Shown: positions 35,971 to 46,300, counted from the stretch's first letter. The stretch is 64,000 nucleotides of DNA from Arion vulgaris (GCA_020796225.1 CM036760.1:2044501-2108500), one strand, 5' to 3'. Translations and numbers: made by a program. The notes: a model not told the origin generated them from the letters alone.

Positions 35971-36250
35971 AATTATGTACTTAATAGAACGTCTAGTACT
36001 ATATTGTGTATGTACTTAATAGAACGTCTAGTACTATATTATTTATGTACTTAATAGAACGTTTAGTACTATATTGTTTATGTACTTAATAGAACGTCTA
36101 GTACTATATTGTTTATGTATTTAATAGAACGTCTAGTACTATATTGTTTATGTACTTGATAGAACGTCTAGTACTATATTGTTTATGTACTTGATAGAAC
36201 GTCTAGTACTATATTGTTTATGTACTTCATATAACGTCTAGTACTATACT
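35971..36250. repeat. 35-bp minisatellite, 8 copies
   Basis: Unit starting TATGTACTTAATAGAACGTC. It shares its 35-bp length with the adjacent array but not its sequence. Confidence 0.95.
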
Positions 36251-37640
36251 GAAAGCTAATCAATCGCATTTAGTTCATTTCAAGAATTGTAAAAACGAAA
36301 ACAGAAAAAGCCTAATTTCATGTCCCATTGTTTAGCTACAATAATTAATACACTTGCACTTGTTAACTATCCACTTTTGTTCTTAAACACAATTTCATAT
36401 CAGCTGTATTTTATTTGACATTCTCACTACATGTGTACTTTAGACTACTCTAAGCTAACGATGATTTCATAAGGGTCATCTGGTCTATGTTGAAGAAAAA
36501 ATGATTCCAATTGAACATCAACAATTATAAAACATGTTGTCTGAAGTCACGCCCAAACATTAACGCTAAAAGACGTAAAAGAGCTCTTCTTCGTTCAGAT
36601 TTTATTCAGAAATTGTCAATGATGTTTAGCACGATGTCCCCACATCAATCATGAGGAAAGCGACTTGACCTACGAGGCAAGGAAACGGTCAAGGAGATAT
36701 GTAGTGTGCTGTTTTATGAAGCGTGAATGAATGGTTGAAGTTGATGGTGCTAGTGAACTCTGCGTTCTAGAGAATGCAGCATCCACTTGAAGACCGCTCT
36801 CTCAATGGTTATGGTCACGGATATTTCATGCATTGTTTTAACGCTGCACAATAGTCTGTCCATGAGCACCCAGGCCCTGGGTCGTCAGGGTCACACACGT
36901 GATACGGCCTCGTCAAATCTCAATCAAACATAGCTGACGGCCCTTGCCGAGGGAGGGGCCAATGCTATTGTTAAAGCCACGTGCCGATGACGTTGTTGGG
37001 AATCGATTTTTCACAGGTGGGCGAGGTCTGGAAAAGAAATGGGGTCCGACACGCGCCAGAAGGAGTGAGGAGAATGCCCAAGAACGTGGCTAGTCTGAGA
37101 TCAGTAGTACACGTTTCCATCTCGCTTTCCATCCATAGTCGCATGTCCCATATTTAACACTTTTTTCTCTCTCCTTTTACTGTATTTGACAAAGAGTATC
37201 TCAACCCCCTTTTCATACCTCCTCCCATCAAACAACAATGCCTTAATCGTTCGCCAAGGAAATCTACGACCCACGTTTGCAATAATTGTGAGATCAGTGT
37301 TATTATTTCATTAGTTTCTGCCAACTTTTTCATATTTTTATGGACAAATTATTCCAACATTCTGTAGAGTATCTTTGTGTGTCAGATTCTCCAAACATTT
37401 TGTTCTTTTCTTTCTATCTTAACTGTGAACATTTGTGTTTGATTATGTACTAATATAATTGTATTTGAATGCTTGTTTCAACTCTAATATATTTATATAT
37501 ATACATGGTGTGTGTGTGTGTGTGTGAACAGTATAATTGATAGTCTGTGTTTGTACGGATACTGTGTGTGAGATAGCTTGACCTGATTTCCAATGTTGTG
37601 TAAACGGCGTGTTTAAACGAGCTATACTTTTTATTTTCTG
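36251..37640. other. longest unique stretch
   Basis: About 1.4 kb of single-copy DNA, unusually free of repeats for this window. It holds the regulatory-like cluster at 36890-37000, a CpG-richer zone at 36830-37100, and a (TG)n run at 37508-37526. No open frame with splice support was found. Confidence 0.6.
36890..37000. promoter_or_regulatory. CCAAT / E-box / CRE-like cluster
   Basis: Two CACGTG E-boxes (36896-36901 and 36978-36983), a CCAAT box (36959-36963) and a TGACGT CRE half (36988-36993) occur within about 100 bp in locally GC-richer sequence. These are typical of animal promoters or enhancers. No transcript start or adjoining exon was identified. Confidence 0.35.
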
Positions 37641-37654
37641 GGGACTGGATGAGT

Positions 37655-38312
37655 CTATTTATCCCTCAGAGTCTATTTATCTCTCAGTCTATTTATCCCT
37701 CAAAGTCTATGTATCCCTCAGAGTCTATTTATCCCTCACTCAATTTATTCCGCAGAGACTATTTATCCCTCAGTCTATTTATTCCGCAGAGTCTATTTAT
37801 TCCTCAGTCTATTTATCCCTCAGAGTCTATTTATCCCTCAGTCTATTTATTCCGCAGTCTATTTATTCCTAAGTCTATTTATTCCGCAGAGTCTATGTAT
37901 TCCTCAGTCTATTTATCCCTCAGTCTATTTATCCCTCAGAGTCTATTTATCGCTTAGAGTCTATTTATCCCTCAGTCAATTTATCCCTCAGTCTATTTAT
38001 CCCTCAGAGTCTATTTATCCCTCAGAGTCTATTTATCGCCTAGAGTCTAATTATCCCTCAGTCTATTTATTCCGCAGAGTCTATTTATTCCTCAGTCTAT
38101 TTATTCCGCAGAGTCTATTTATTCCTCAGAGTCTATTTATCCCTCAGAGTCTATTTATCCCTCAGAGTCTATTTATCCCTCAGTCTATTTATCCCTCAAT
38201 CTATTTATTCCGCAGAGTCTATTTATTCCTCAGAGTCTATTTATCCCTCAGTCTATTTATCCCTCAGTCTATTTATTCCGCAGAGTCTATTTATTCCTCA
38301 GAGTCTATTAAG
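37655..38312. repeat. 16/18-bp minisatellite, about 39 copies
   Basis: Units TCTATTTATCCCTCAG and TCTATTTATCCCTCAGAG alternate irregularly, with CCCTCA/TCCGCA/TTCCTCA variants. The overlapping 87-102 codon frames are artefacts. Confidence 0.95.
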
Positions 38313-38684
38313 ATAGTTTGCATTACACACATATTCTTATTATTTGAATGTCTTCTTCTTTCATCTAGTTCTCTCTCTCTCTCTCCTTCTCTCTCTCTCC
38401 TTCAGCTTATATTTTGATAAAAACAGCGGTACAGATTTGCTGACTGGTTCGATTGAATGAGAGGCTTATGTCAGTGTGACCGAACAGGAACTAAATATGT
38501 GAATCAAAGCTTGAGACTAGAACTTGGATGTTAGAAATAAAATAGAAATATATATACTAGAACGTAACTACTACAATTAAGACACATATTTCTCACACGT
38601 TGTTATGGTTTTTTTGTCTTTATTAATATTTTATATTATTTAGTTAACAACAGTTGCTGTACTTATTGCATATATATATAAATA
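38313..38684. other. unique spacer with CT-rich patch
   Basis: Contains an interrupted (CT)n patch at 38371-38402. No gene supported. Confidence 0.5.
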
Positions 38685-38689
38685 TATAT

Positions 38690-39115
38690 ATCGATTGATT
38701 GATTGATAGGACAATCATCATTGTACTTCGGTGAGTAACTATGTGTGCTGCGATTTGTTTCTTACACAGGAAGATCTCAGCGGCAATGCACGAGCTCCGT
38801 ATCACCGGCGAGGTTTCCCGATGTGATTTAGAAGGAGGTGTAATTTTTTTGTAGGAATTATATTTTAAAATCTTTCTAATGAATTGTCTAACTTTAACTG
38901 AGCAGCAGTTGTGCAGCATGTTCGTCTCCATTGTCTAGTTTTAACTGAGCAGCAGTTGTCCAGCATGCTCTTCTCGGTTGTCTTACTTTAACTGAGCAGC
39001 AGTTGTGCAGCATGATCTTCTCCATTGTCTAACTTTAACTGAGCAGCCGTTGTGCAGCATGATCTTCTCCATTTTCAACTGTGTTCATGTTCTTTTAGTG
39101 CTCAACTTCAACACG
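38690..39115 (-). mobile_element. LINE 3' relic split by a 47-bp array
   Basis: 38690-38887 is a family B copy (AGGAAGATCTCAGCGGC core, (TTGA)n end). 39075-39115 matches the coding-side sequence of the 49-kb LINE (for example AACTGT...GTTCTTTTA...TGCTC). Between them the LINE segment GAGCAG-x-AGTT-CAGC-TGCTCTTCT, single-copy at 49105-49140, is present about four times. The array thus lies inside the LINE remnant. Confidence 0.7.
38888..39074. repeat. 47-bp minisatellite inside a LINE relic
   Basis: Four copies of a 47-bp unit starting AACTTTAACTGAGCAGCAGT. Homologous to single-copy LINE sequence at 49105-49140. Confidence 0.93.
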
Positions 39116-39252
39116 GAATCTAGTTTTTCCGATAGGACTAGGAACTCGATCTCACCTACACTGAGATTGGGATCTCTGGAAAAATATATCGATGACGTCA
39201 TGAGAGAGCGAACCAAGTATCATTGGAACGAGATACTAACATCTAAACTCTA

Positions 39253-39261
39253 CACCACCAC

Positions 39262-39293
<32 letters not shown>

Positions 39294-39446
39294 GCACCAG
39301 CAGCACCAGCAGCAGCACCACCAGCACCACCAGCAGCACCATCAGCACCACCAGCAGCACCAGCAGCAGCACCAGCAGCACCAGCAGCAGCACCAGCAGC
39401 ACCAGCAGCAGCACCAGCAGCACCACCAGCAGCACCAGCAGCACCA

Positions 39447-39479
<33 letters not shown>

Positions 39480-39570
39480 GCACCACCACCAGCAGCAGCA
39501 CCAGCACCAGCAGCAGCAGCACCACCAGCACCAGCAGCAGCACCAGCAGCAGCAGCACCACCAGAACCAG
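39253..39570. repeat. CAG/CAC trinucleotide array
   Basis: About 105 triplets mixing CAG and CAC in short patterns such as CACCAGCAGCACCAGCAG. The plus frame gives Ser/Thr and the minus frame Leu/Val. The Gln/His frame has a stop just upstream, so no polyglutamine protein starts here. Confidence 0.96.
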
Positions 39571-39572
39571 CA

Positions 39573-40613
39573 TATGTCTTTTATGTCATCTATGTTTTAT
39601 GTTATCTATGTCTTTTATGTCATCTATGTCTTTTATGTCATCTATGTCTTTTATGTCATCTATGTCTTTTATGTCATCTATGTCTTTTATGTCATCTATG
39701 TCGTTTATGTCATCTATGTCTTTTATGGTATCTTTGTTTTATGTCATCTATGTCTTTTATGTCATCTATGTCTTTTATGTCATCTATGTTTTATGTCATC
39801 TATGTCTTTTATGTCATCTATGTCTTTTATGTCATCTATGTCTTTTATGTCATCTATGTCTTTTATGTCATCTATGTCTTTTATGTCATCTATGTCTTTT
39901 ATGTCATCTATGTTTTATGACATCTATGTCTTTTATGTCATCTATGTCTTTTATGTCATCTATGTCTTTTATGTCATCTATGTTTTATGTTATCTATGTC
40001 TTTTATGACATCTATGTCTTTTATGTCATCTATGTTTTATGACATCTATGTCTTTTATGTCATCTATGTCTTTTATGTCATCTATGTCGTTTATGACATC
40101 TATGTCTTTTATGTCATGTATGTCTTTTATGGTATCTATGTCTTTTATGTCATCTATGTCTTTTATGTCATCTATGTTTTATGTCATCTATGTCTTTTAT
40201 GTCATCTATGTCTTTTATGTCATCTATGTCTTTTATGTCATCTATGTCTTTTATGTCATCTATGTTTTATGTTATATATGTCTTTTATGTTATCTATGTT
40301 TTATGTTATATATGTCTTTTATGTTATCTATGTTTTATGCCATCTATGTTTTTTATGTCATCTATGTCTTTTATGTCATCTATGTCTTTTATGTTATCTA
40401 TGTTTTATGTCATCTATGTTTTATGTCATCTATGTTTTATGCACATATGTTTTATGTCATCTATGTTTTATGTCATCTATGTTTTATGTCATCTATGTTT
40501 TATGCACATATGTTTTATGCACCTGTGTTTTATGCACCTATGTTTTATGCACATATGTTTTATGCACATATGTTTTATGTCATCTATGTTTTATGCATCT
40601 ATGTTTTATGCAT
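39573..40613. repeat. 18-bp minisatellite, about 58 copies
   Basis: Unit TCTTTTATGTCATCTATG (18 bp), with 16-bp (TTTTATGTCATCTATG) and, at the end, 15-bp (TTTTATGCACATATG) forms. Frames of 144-345 codons repeat FYVIYV or SFMSSM and are artefacts. It abuts the CAG/CAC array. Confidence 0.96.
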
Positions 40614-40721
40614 TAAAAAACCCAATTGAAAACTGTGAAACTGAAACACAATCTCTTACAGCCAAATATCAACAAATCTATGCAATGTTCGTTATGTAAA
40701 GCTACATTGTCTTTCAGAGCG
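40614..40721. other. short unique spacer
   Basis: AT-rich junction between the 18-bp array and the piggyBac-like element; nothing further seen. Confidence 0.5.
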
Positions 40722-40725
40722 TTAA

Positions 40726-41629
40726 CTGATTCAGTACCAGGTTTTTTTCACCTCTGGACGGAATTATTTTTAGCTTCAAAAATATTGCACACATACTTTA
40801 GTTAAATTAAAATATTGTTTCTAAATATGATTTAAAGTTGAACTTATTATATATCAAATTAAAGATAAATGATTGTACTTTCATAAAATATTTATTGTAT
40901 GCGAAAATATAATGTTGTGTTGACTGCATGACAAATATTAGCATGTAATAAAAAAATTAATTGAAATTGTGAGAAAAAAAATCCAACTTACCAAGGGCCT
41001 TGAGGAACAATATGGTGAATAAGTCAGTGTAACTGCTCTCTTTATATAAGCAATCCATTTATGAATACACAAAAATTAAGAAAATATTGACGGAATATAT
41101 GGTTTACTAACTGTTCGCAAATTAGCAACACGACCATCTGGAACCTGACTGGGGCAACGCCCTCTCGCAGCTGGTTGGGAAACACTACTAGTATTATTTA
41201 AATTATTAATAATCTACGTATTTAAATCACAAACTTCTGTGTCATCAGAATCAGAAGCATCACTATCTTCACTATCAGTGTCTACATCTTCATGCAACAA
41301 ATCTCGCGCTTCTGCAGCTGTAAAACGTGCAGAACGAGCTGATAACAAACCATTTCTAGACTCTGAATTGTTAGACATTATTTTTAATCACAGGGTAACT
41401 TGAAAACGAAAATTAAACTTGGTTTCACTTCTGATTCTAGTCAAAACCACGATGTTGTGATTTGGTTATCGTTAATACTTCCTTTCTACTTAGTTTCCGG
41501 TTGATATAAAACTACAATCGGAGTGAAAATTAATAAAAACTCAACGAAATAGTAGCCGTCTTTTAAACGACGCTTGGGCCACACAGATAAGAAATATGTG
41601 CACTACAGTGTTCCACGGGACTGAATCAG
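40726..41629 (-). mobile_element. piggyBac-like transposon remnant, 904 bp
   Basis: The element is bounded by TTAA on both sides (40722-40725 and 41630-41633), the target duplication typical of piggyBac. Its ends are inverted repeats: CTGATTCAGTACC at 40726-40738 and, reverse-complemented, CTGATTCAGTCCC at 41617-41629, with one mismatch in 13. The interior encodes a piggyBac-style transposase N-terminus on the minus strand (41214-41378), but the catalytic DDD domain is absent. It is an internally deleted, non-autonomous copy, and the nearly matched ends suggest moderate age. Sola3 also uses TTAA but would not predict the acidic N-terminus. Confidence 0.82.
41214..41378 (-). pseudogene. transposase N-terminal remnant (piggyBac-like)
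   Basis: A 54-codon minus-strand frame starting with ATG. After the start it reads ARFTAAEARDLLHEDV and then an acidic serine/aspartate run (DSEDSDASDSDD). Known piggyBac-type transposases start with an EEAR-L-containing segment followed by an acidic S/D/E stretch, and the match to that layout is good. A TAG stop follows at 41216-41214. Beyond it the same frame continues QPAARGRCPSQVPDGRV before further decay. The DNA-binding and catalytic regions are missing. The start lies about 250 nt inside the right-hand terminal repeat, a plausible distance for a 5' UTR plus promoter. Confidence 0.65.
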
Positions 41630-41682
41630 TTAAAGAGCAGATAATATTGAGCATGTCAATTTCATGTCAATTTCTTCTTATA

Positions 41683-41715
41683 GTTCGTTCCAAAATTCAT
41701 AAACACACTTTGGCT
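41683..41715 (+). repeat. dispersed family E fragment
   Basis: GTTCCAAAATTCATAAACA and flanks match 31362-31425 (+) and 42805-42880 (-). Confidence 0.5.
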
Positions 41716-41760
41716 TAATTTGTACGAAATCTACCGGATAGATAAATCTACCGGATAGAT

Positions 41761-41971
41761 GTTTTTTTTTTTTGTCCGATCCAGAAGCACTTGAGCTTTT
41801 CAGCTCTTCGGCTCGGTGTCATGGACATCGTAACCCTTCGGTTCGGTGCCACGAACACCGTAAATCTGGGGAATCTGTGGCTTTTTCTGCCATCCCGCGG
41901 AATTGAACCTGCACACACAGAGGATAGTCACCCGTAGTCCAACACGCTACGAACACGCTGGGCAGACGGGC
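41761..41971 (-). mobile_element. tRNA-derived SINE (type 1), copy 1
   Basis: On the minus strand: A-box TAGCGTGTTGG (41939-41949), B-box GGTTCAATTCC (41899-41909), a body containing TTACGATGTCCATGACACCG and AAGTGCTTCTGGATCGG, and a 12-A tail (41762-41773). The flanks carry a 13-bp direct repeat, CTACCGGATAGAT (41748-41760) and CTACCGGATGGAT (41972-41984), with one mismatch: a target-site duplication. It is transcribed by RNA polymerase III in active form and mobilised by a LINE, as known for the class. Confidence 0.88.
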
Positions 41972-41984
41972 CTACCGGATGGAT

Positions 41985-42335
41985 AAATCTAACGGATTGA
42001 AGTTTTTGCAGTCAGTCTTATATACCTCACGACCTTACGAATTGATATTTAACTAATTGGTTGGTAGATTAGTAGATGCACAAAACGTTTTTTTTATTAT
42101 ATAATTATGCATAAGCACAACACAGTGATAACCAAAGTTTAGAACTTACAGTAATACACAAATTGGTGGCGATTGTTTGCAAAGGCGTATCCCTATTACA
42201 TATTATAAAAATAAAGGAGACATAGTTAACTTCTTCTTCTTCTTCTTTGCGTTCGTTCTTTACCATCAATTGTAATCTCTCTTTGTGGTATGTTTGATAT
42301 TTGCCAAAATAGCATATACTTTGCACATTGGTTTG
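41985..42335. other. unique spacer
   Basis: AT-rich DNA with a (CTT)n run at 42231-42247 that makes a Glu-rich minus-strand frame. No supported gene. Confidence 0.5.
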
Positions 42336-42339
42336 GTAG

Positions 42340-42480
42340 GTCCCTAAACGCATAAACTTCTACACGTTTAGGACCGATTTCAGCCAAACCTCCTATGCCG
42401 TATCTTACGATATGCGTGGCAGGTAACAGTAGTTCTATTCTTTACACCCCAAATTTGGGCCCGGTAACCACTCGGGCGAC
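42340..42480 (-). repeat. divergent family D copy
   Basis: The minus strand shows AAAGAATAG-ACTACTG-ACCT and CGTAAGA, aligning with the family D core (see 62905). Low identity; the 75-codon frame across it is not a gene. Confidence 0.45.
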
Positions 42481-42804
42481 ATAGTGAACAAATCATACCT
42501 TCCACTTCTGTAAATGAAAATAAATGCTGTGTACATACGCCAATGACAGTCGTTAGGATACATTGTGAACTGATTAATTCCACGGGATTCCCAATTTTAA
42601 CTTGCACTGAATTGCATGTGGAATACTGAAATGCTTAATTATAGATAAACTTGACAATCGTATGTAAAACTTCGACAAGTATACTAAATCAACATCGCTG
42701 TTGTTTTAATAACATATAACGAAAATCTTACAAGCCTAAAGATTTGAGTGGGGAAAAAATACTTTAAGAAGGTCGCCACTGTTACCTATATAAATATGTA
42801 AAAA

Positions 42805-42880
42805 ACACTTAATTTCTATCAAAGTGGATGATTTGATATCGGTTGGTAAAGATGTTGATGAATTTTGGAAAGAACTGTAG
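42805..42880 (-). repeat. dispersed family E copy
   Basis: The minus strand reads TTCCAAAATTCATCAACATC then TTTACCAACCGATATCAAAT, as at 31362-31425. Confidence 0.55.
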
Positions 42881-43015
42881 TAACAGTGATGACGATATAT
42901 TATAAGCTAACTAAAAATGGAAGGTAGATATTGCAAATATTTATGTTTGTTGTTATGCCTTAATTTTTGTTGAAGGAAATCTTTCATAGAATAACTATGA
43001 GCAGTATTAAATACG

Positions 43016-43275
43016 AATCCACCTGTGTGGTACCGGAACCAGCAAGGAAAGCAAAGAATAGTACCACTGCCACATACACGTCATTTCGTACGACGCGACT
43101 AATTTAGGACCTAGGGACGCTACCCTAGTAAATAAAAAGCATAGCAGAAATCGGATGTTTTGGCTTACTTCTAGGTGCATAACTAGCACAACGTACATAC
43201 ATTCTTAGGCTCAGATCACACACATATCAAACCGAGTGGTTGACAAGTGGTCGATATGGAGAGTTTGAAGAAGAC
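43016..43275 (+). repeat. dispersed family D copy
   Basis: Shares AAGCAAAGAATAGTACCACT, GCAGAAATCGGATGTTTTGG and CTTAGGCTCAGATCACACAC with 59150-59370 and 62905-63150. About 250 bp, no coding frame; type unknown (possible SINE or noncoding transposon segment). Confidence 0.75.
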
Positions 43276-43301
43276 GAAATACACATTTCTCTTCTATCAC
43301 A

Positions 43302-43612
43302 AAATGTAGATTTGAATCAAGCAAGCAACTTAATGACATTGAAATCAAATACGAAATGTAGATTTGAATCAAGCAAGCAACTTAATGTCATTGAAATCAA
43401 ATACGAAATGTAGATTTGAATCAAGCAAGCAACTTAATGTCATTGAAATCAAATACGAAATGTAGATTTGAATCAAGCAAGCAACTTAATGTCATTGAAA
43501 TCAAATACGAAATGTAGATTTGAATCAAGCAAGCAACTTAATGTCATTGAAATCAAATACGAAATGTAGATTTGAATCAAGCAAGCAACTTAATGTCATT
43601 GAAATCAAATAC
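43302..43612. repeat. 52-bp minisatellite, 6 copies
   Basis: Unit starting AAATGTAGATTTGAATCAAG, nearly identical copies. It begins just after the family D copy ends. Confidence 0.96.
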
Positions 43613-44268
43613 GTGGGAGTTGATGGTACATACAAACAAACGTTATTTTGTTATTGACATTTAGGTAGAGACAGTAGTTGTATAATGTGAAATAGATCCA
43701 TTGTTTGTTTGTTTGTTTGTTTGTTTGTTTATACAAGGTATCAAAGCCAATCTAAACAGAAGTACGTCATTTTAACCTATGACGATACACGTACAAACAA
43801 AGTATTGTAGTTAAACAAAATACACATACACTAACAATACACATCAACATTTTTAACAAAAGACCTTTAGCAAACAAAACCAGTCTTTATTGGTTATAAC
43901 AGGATGCGTATGAAAATAAACATGAATAAATAATACTATACTCCTCCGAGGTAAGAATCCAATGTATAAGCTATATTTGATTCATGTTTATTTTTTGTTA
44001 TGTAGGGGGATAGAGTTTCTTTAAGCCGATGCACGTTCAGTTCAACCTAAGAACGTGTCTTTCATTGGTTATATCTGAGCGTGCAAGCAAACACACATTA
44101 CAAATTAGCTGATCTTGCCTTTGGATAAAACCAGCGAACGAAAGAGACGACCCATTTGACAATATAGAAATCTATAAAGAGGTGCAAAGATGTGAACAAG
44201 CTATGCAAGATAATTGTGTCAAATTGTTGGGTACGACGATAAAAGGCTGTAATTATTGCCATTACTAC
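43613..44268. other. unique spacer with (GTTT)n
   Basis: Contains a perfect (GTTT)6 run at 43704-43729 and otherwise single-copy DNA. If the exon at 44269-44458 is real, this is its first intron. Confidence 0.5.
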
Positions 44269-44458
44269 CCTCGACCGCACCCCAAGACGGTGTCTCATTA
44301 GGGAAGATCGCTAACATGATTTTGCCCTGAGGTCCCTGTATTCTGATGTACGCGCCTCCCAGAATTCCCGACGTGGTACAACTCACACACGCGCTTGTCA
44401 TTAGCAAGAATTGGATGCACATCAGTTCAGCATAGTGCATGAACGTCCGTCGATCCAC
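44269..44458 (-). CDS. candidate first exon of a secreted or membrane protein
   Basis: A minus-strand frame of 63 codons starts with ATG at 44458. Residues 1-27 look like a signal peptide: basic MDRR start, hydrophobic MCIQFLLMTSACVSC and a likely cut after SC. The mature part begins TTSGILGGAYIRIQGPQG and runs KIMLAIFPNETPSWGAVE. A splice-donor-like GAGG/GTAGTA follows (GT at 44268-44267), giving a phase-1 intron. The base composition is more balanced and CpG-richer than the neighbourhood, and CpG-rich DNA continues upstream (44460-44800) as expected of a promoter. I do not recognise the family. It could still be a chance frame; no second exon was found. Confidence 0.4.
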
Positions 44459-44459
44459 A

Positions 44460-44800
44460 GAGCGTGTACAATTTTCAATGGGCTTCTCGCGCGCGATGTC
44501 TGTTTTCCCATGCTAGTCTACATAAGTTTTCATGTCAAATATGGTATCTTTTAAAAAATAAAATAAAGATGGAAATAGGAGGAGAGAGATTTGCAGCCCT
44601 CACGAGCACAGGGAGATTACATGACAGATCGGTCACATGCCAGTTACACTTGAGTAAAGCTAGCTTGACGAGAGCGCGCAGTTCTCAAGTTGGTTAAACG
44701 TTAACTCGCCTGCAGCGCTAACTACCTGGCTCCAATGTATGCGGACGTTACACGCGCCACACACGCGCGTTCTTCATCGAGGAAATGAAAATGATCTGGA
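44460..44800 (-). promoter_or_regulatory. CpG-richer region, possible promoter
   Basis: Contains TCGCGCGCGATG (44487-44498), GAGCGCGCAG, GCAGCGCTAA and CACGCGCCACACACGCGCG, unlike the AT-rich, CpG-poor surroundings. It lies directly upstream of the candidate exon at 44269-44458. Inference only. Confidence 0.35.
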
Positions 44801-45240
44801 AAGAGGCACGTGCAGGTCGGAAAGATCTTTGCTTTATTTAGATTGTACACGGAGATGTTCGCCCGACTGCACATAACGTCAGAGAAATACGATCTTTACA
44901 ATACATTATACAGGAACATAAACAAACTTGAAAACCAATTTGAATATCCTCTACTTTTTTTCTATATATTTTAGTGATTAAAATCAAAGCTTGATCATGA
45001 CGGTGGAGGACGTAGGAGAACTGGCTATAGACAAAACATTTCAGGTGGGTAGCGATGAGAAGCATGGTTTGCAAGGACATACTACATGGATATGGAAACA
45101 AGTACATCTAGTGTTGCTATGGAAACAAGTACATCTAGTCTGGTTATATTCGTTTAATAATATACAATATTCCCTAGCCTATTAGTTTGTATTCCGTAGA
45201 CTTTTAAGACGTTACAGAGTGACTTGCCTGTCACTTCACA
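44801..45240. other. unique spacer
   Basis: A short direct repeat GGAAACAAGTACATCTAGT occurs at 45094 and 45121. Nothing else supported. Confidence 0.5.
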
Positions 45241-45242
45241 AA

Positions 45243-45375
45243 ATATAACTCTAGTGTGCAGGAGGTAGTATTGCCAATTACTTTCCCCACGTGTAGAATG
45301 TCATTTGTTGGATTGAGCCCGCGACCCTTGTGTCCGAGTCGATTGGCGAATGCTTATGGATTACTCTAATCCGTC
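45243..45375 (-). mobile_element. possible tRNA-derived SINE relic
   Basis: The minus strand shows GGTCGCGGGCTCAATCC, a near-consensus B-box, preceded at tRNA-like distance by ATCCATAAGCATTCGCC, a decayed A-box region. No target duplication or tail was found. It differs from the other two SINE types in this window. Confidence 0.4.
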
Positions 45376-45589
45376 CTATTATTTTCCGTATACACCTATA
45401 CATTATATAACACCATAACACCATAACACCATAACACCATATAATATGTAAGTCTAAAGAAATCAAATATAGAACCCAAATGGAAATATTTAATTCCAAA
45501 ACAGCTGCTATACTTATGAAGAATGACAAGTACCTGGAACCGCAGGAAAGTGACAGAGAGGAAAGCCTAGAAATTCACGGAGAACAGAT

Positions 45590-45701
45590 ATGGAGGCAGA
45601 GATTAACGATATACGGAAGAGCTTGAAGAGGTTTCAAGAGATAGCTAAAGATAGGAAGACGAGAGAGAGAGAGAGAGAGAGAGAGATAGCTAAAGATAGG
45701 A

Positions 45702-45750
<49 letters not shown>

Positions 45751-45760
45751 TTTTATTTAC
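45590..45760 (+). mobile_element. LINE C-terminal scrap with (GA)n expansions
   Basis: The plus strand reads EINDIRKSLKRFQEIAKDRK followed by T(RE)n, then IAKDRKT(RE)n again. EIAKDRKT resembles the EVARDRKTW of the 22-kb LINE tail, which is likewise followed by (GA)n. The 16-nt stretch ATAGCTAAAGATAGGA with its GA run was duplicated. Supported by one short motif only. Confidence 0.45.
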
Positions 45761-46009
45761 GAGGCATTATTGTAACCTCATTTCTTCATAAACAAAAAGA
45801 AAATACAATTTAAATTATTTTTATTTGTTTAGAAAATATCTGAAATATGATGACAAAGTTGACTATCATTGCTCAAATCTAGTTTCTCATCATTGCTCAA
45901 ATCTTAGTTTCTATCATTTGACTCAATCAGTTTCTCATCATTCTTATCTTGTCAGTTTCAAGGACTTGTCTTTTAAACATGCTTGTATCCTGTCTATTTC
46001 CATACTCTT

Positions 46010-46300
46010 AATCTCTGTTCATATCTTCACATTCACTCATATTCTCTGTTCATATCTTCACTTCACCATATTCTCTGTTCATATCTTCACTTCACCATAT
46101 TCTCTGTTCATATCTTCTCTTTCACTATTATTCTCTGATCATATCTTTCTTCACATTATTCTCTGATCATATCTTCTCTTCACATTATTCTCTGTTCATA
46201 TCTTCTTTTCACATTATTCTCTGATCATATCTTTTCTTCACATTATTCTCTGTTCATATCTTCTTTTCACATTATTCTCTGATCATATCTTTTCTTCATA
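46010..46300. repeat. 28-29-bp minisatellite, about 10 copies
   Basis: Unit like TATTCTCTGTTCATATCTTC plus TCTTCACAT. The later copies alternate GTTCAT and GATCAT, a two-unit higher-order pattern. Confidence 0.93.

Noticed and set aside
39005..40042. A 345-codon frame with Ser/Thr tract
   Set aside because: It crosses a LINE relic, a CAG/CAC array and an 18-bp array; no domain or splice support.
42380..42607. 75-codon minus-strand protein
   Set aside because: It overlaps a divergent family D copy; no domain or splice support.
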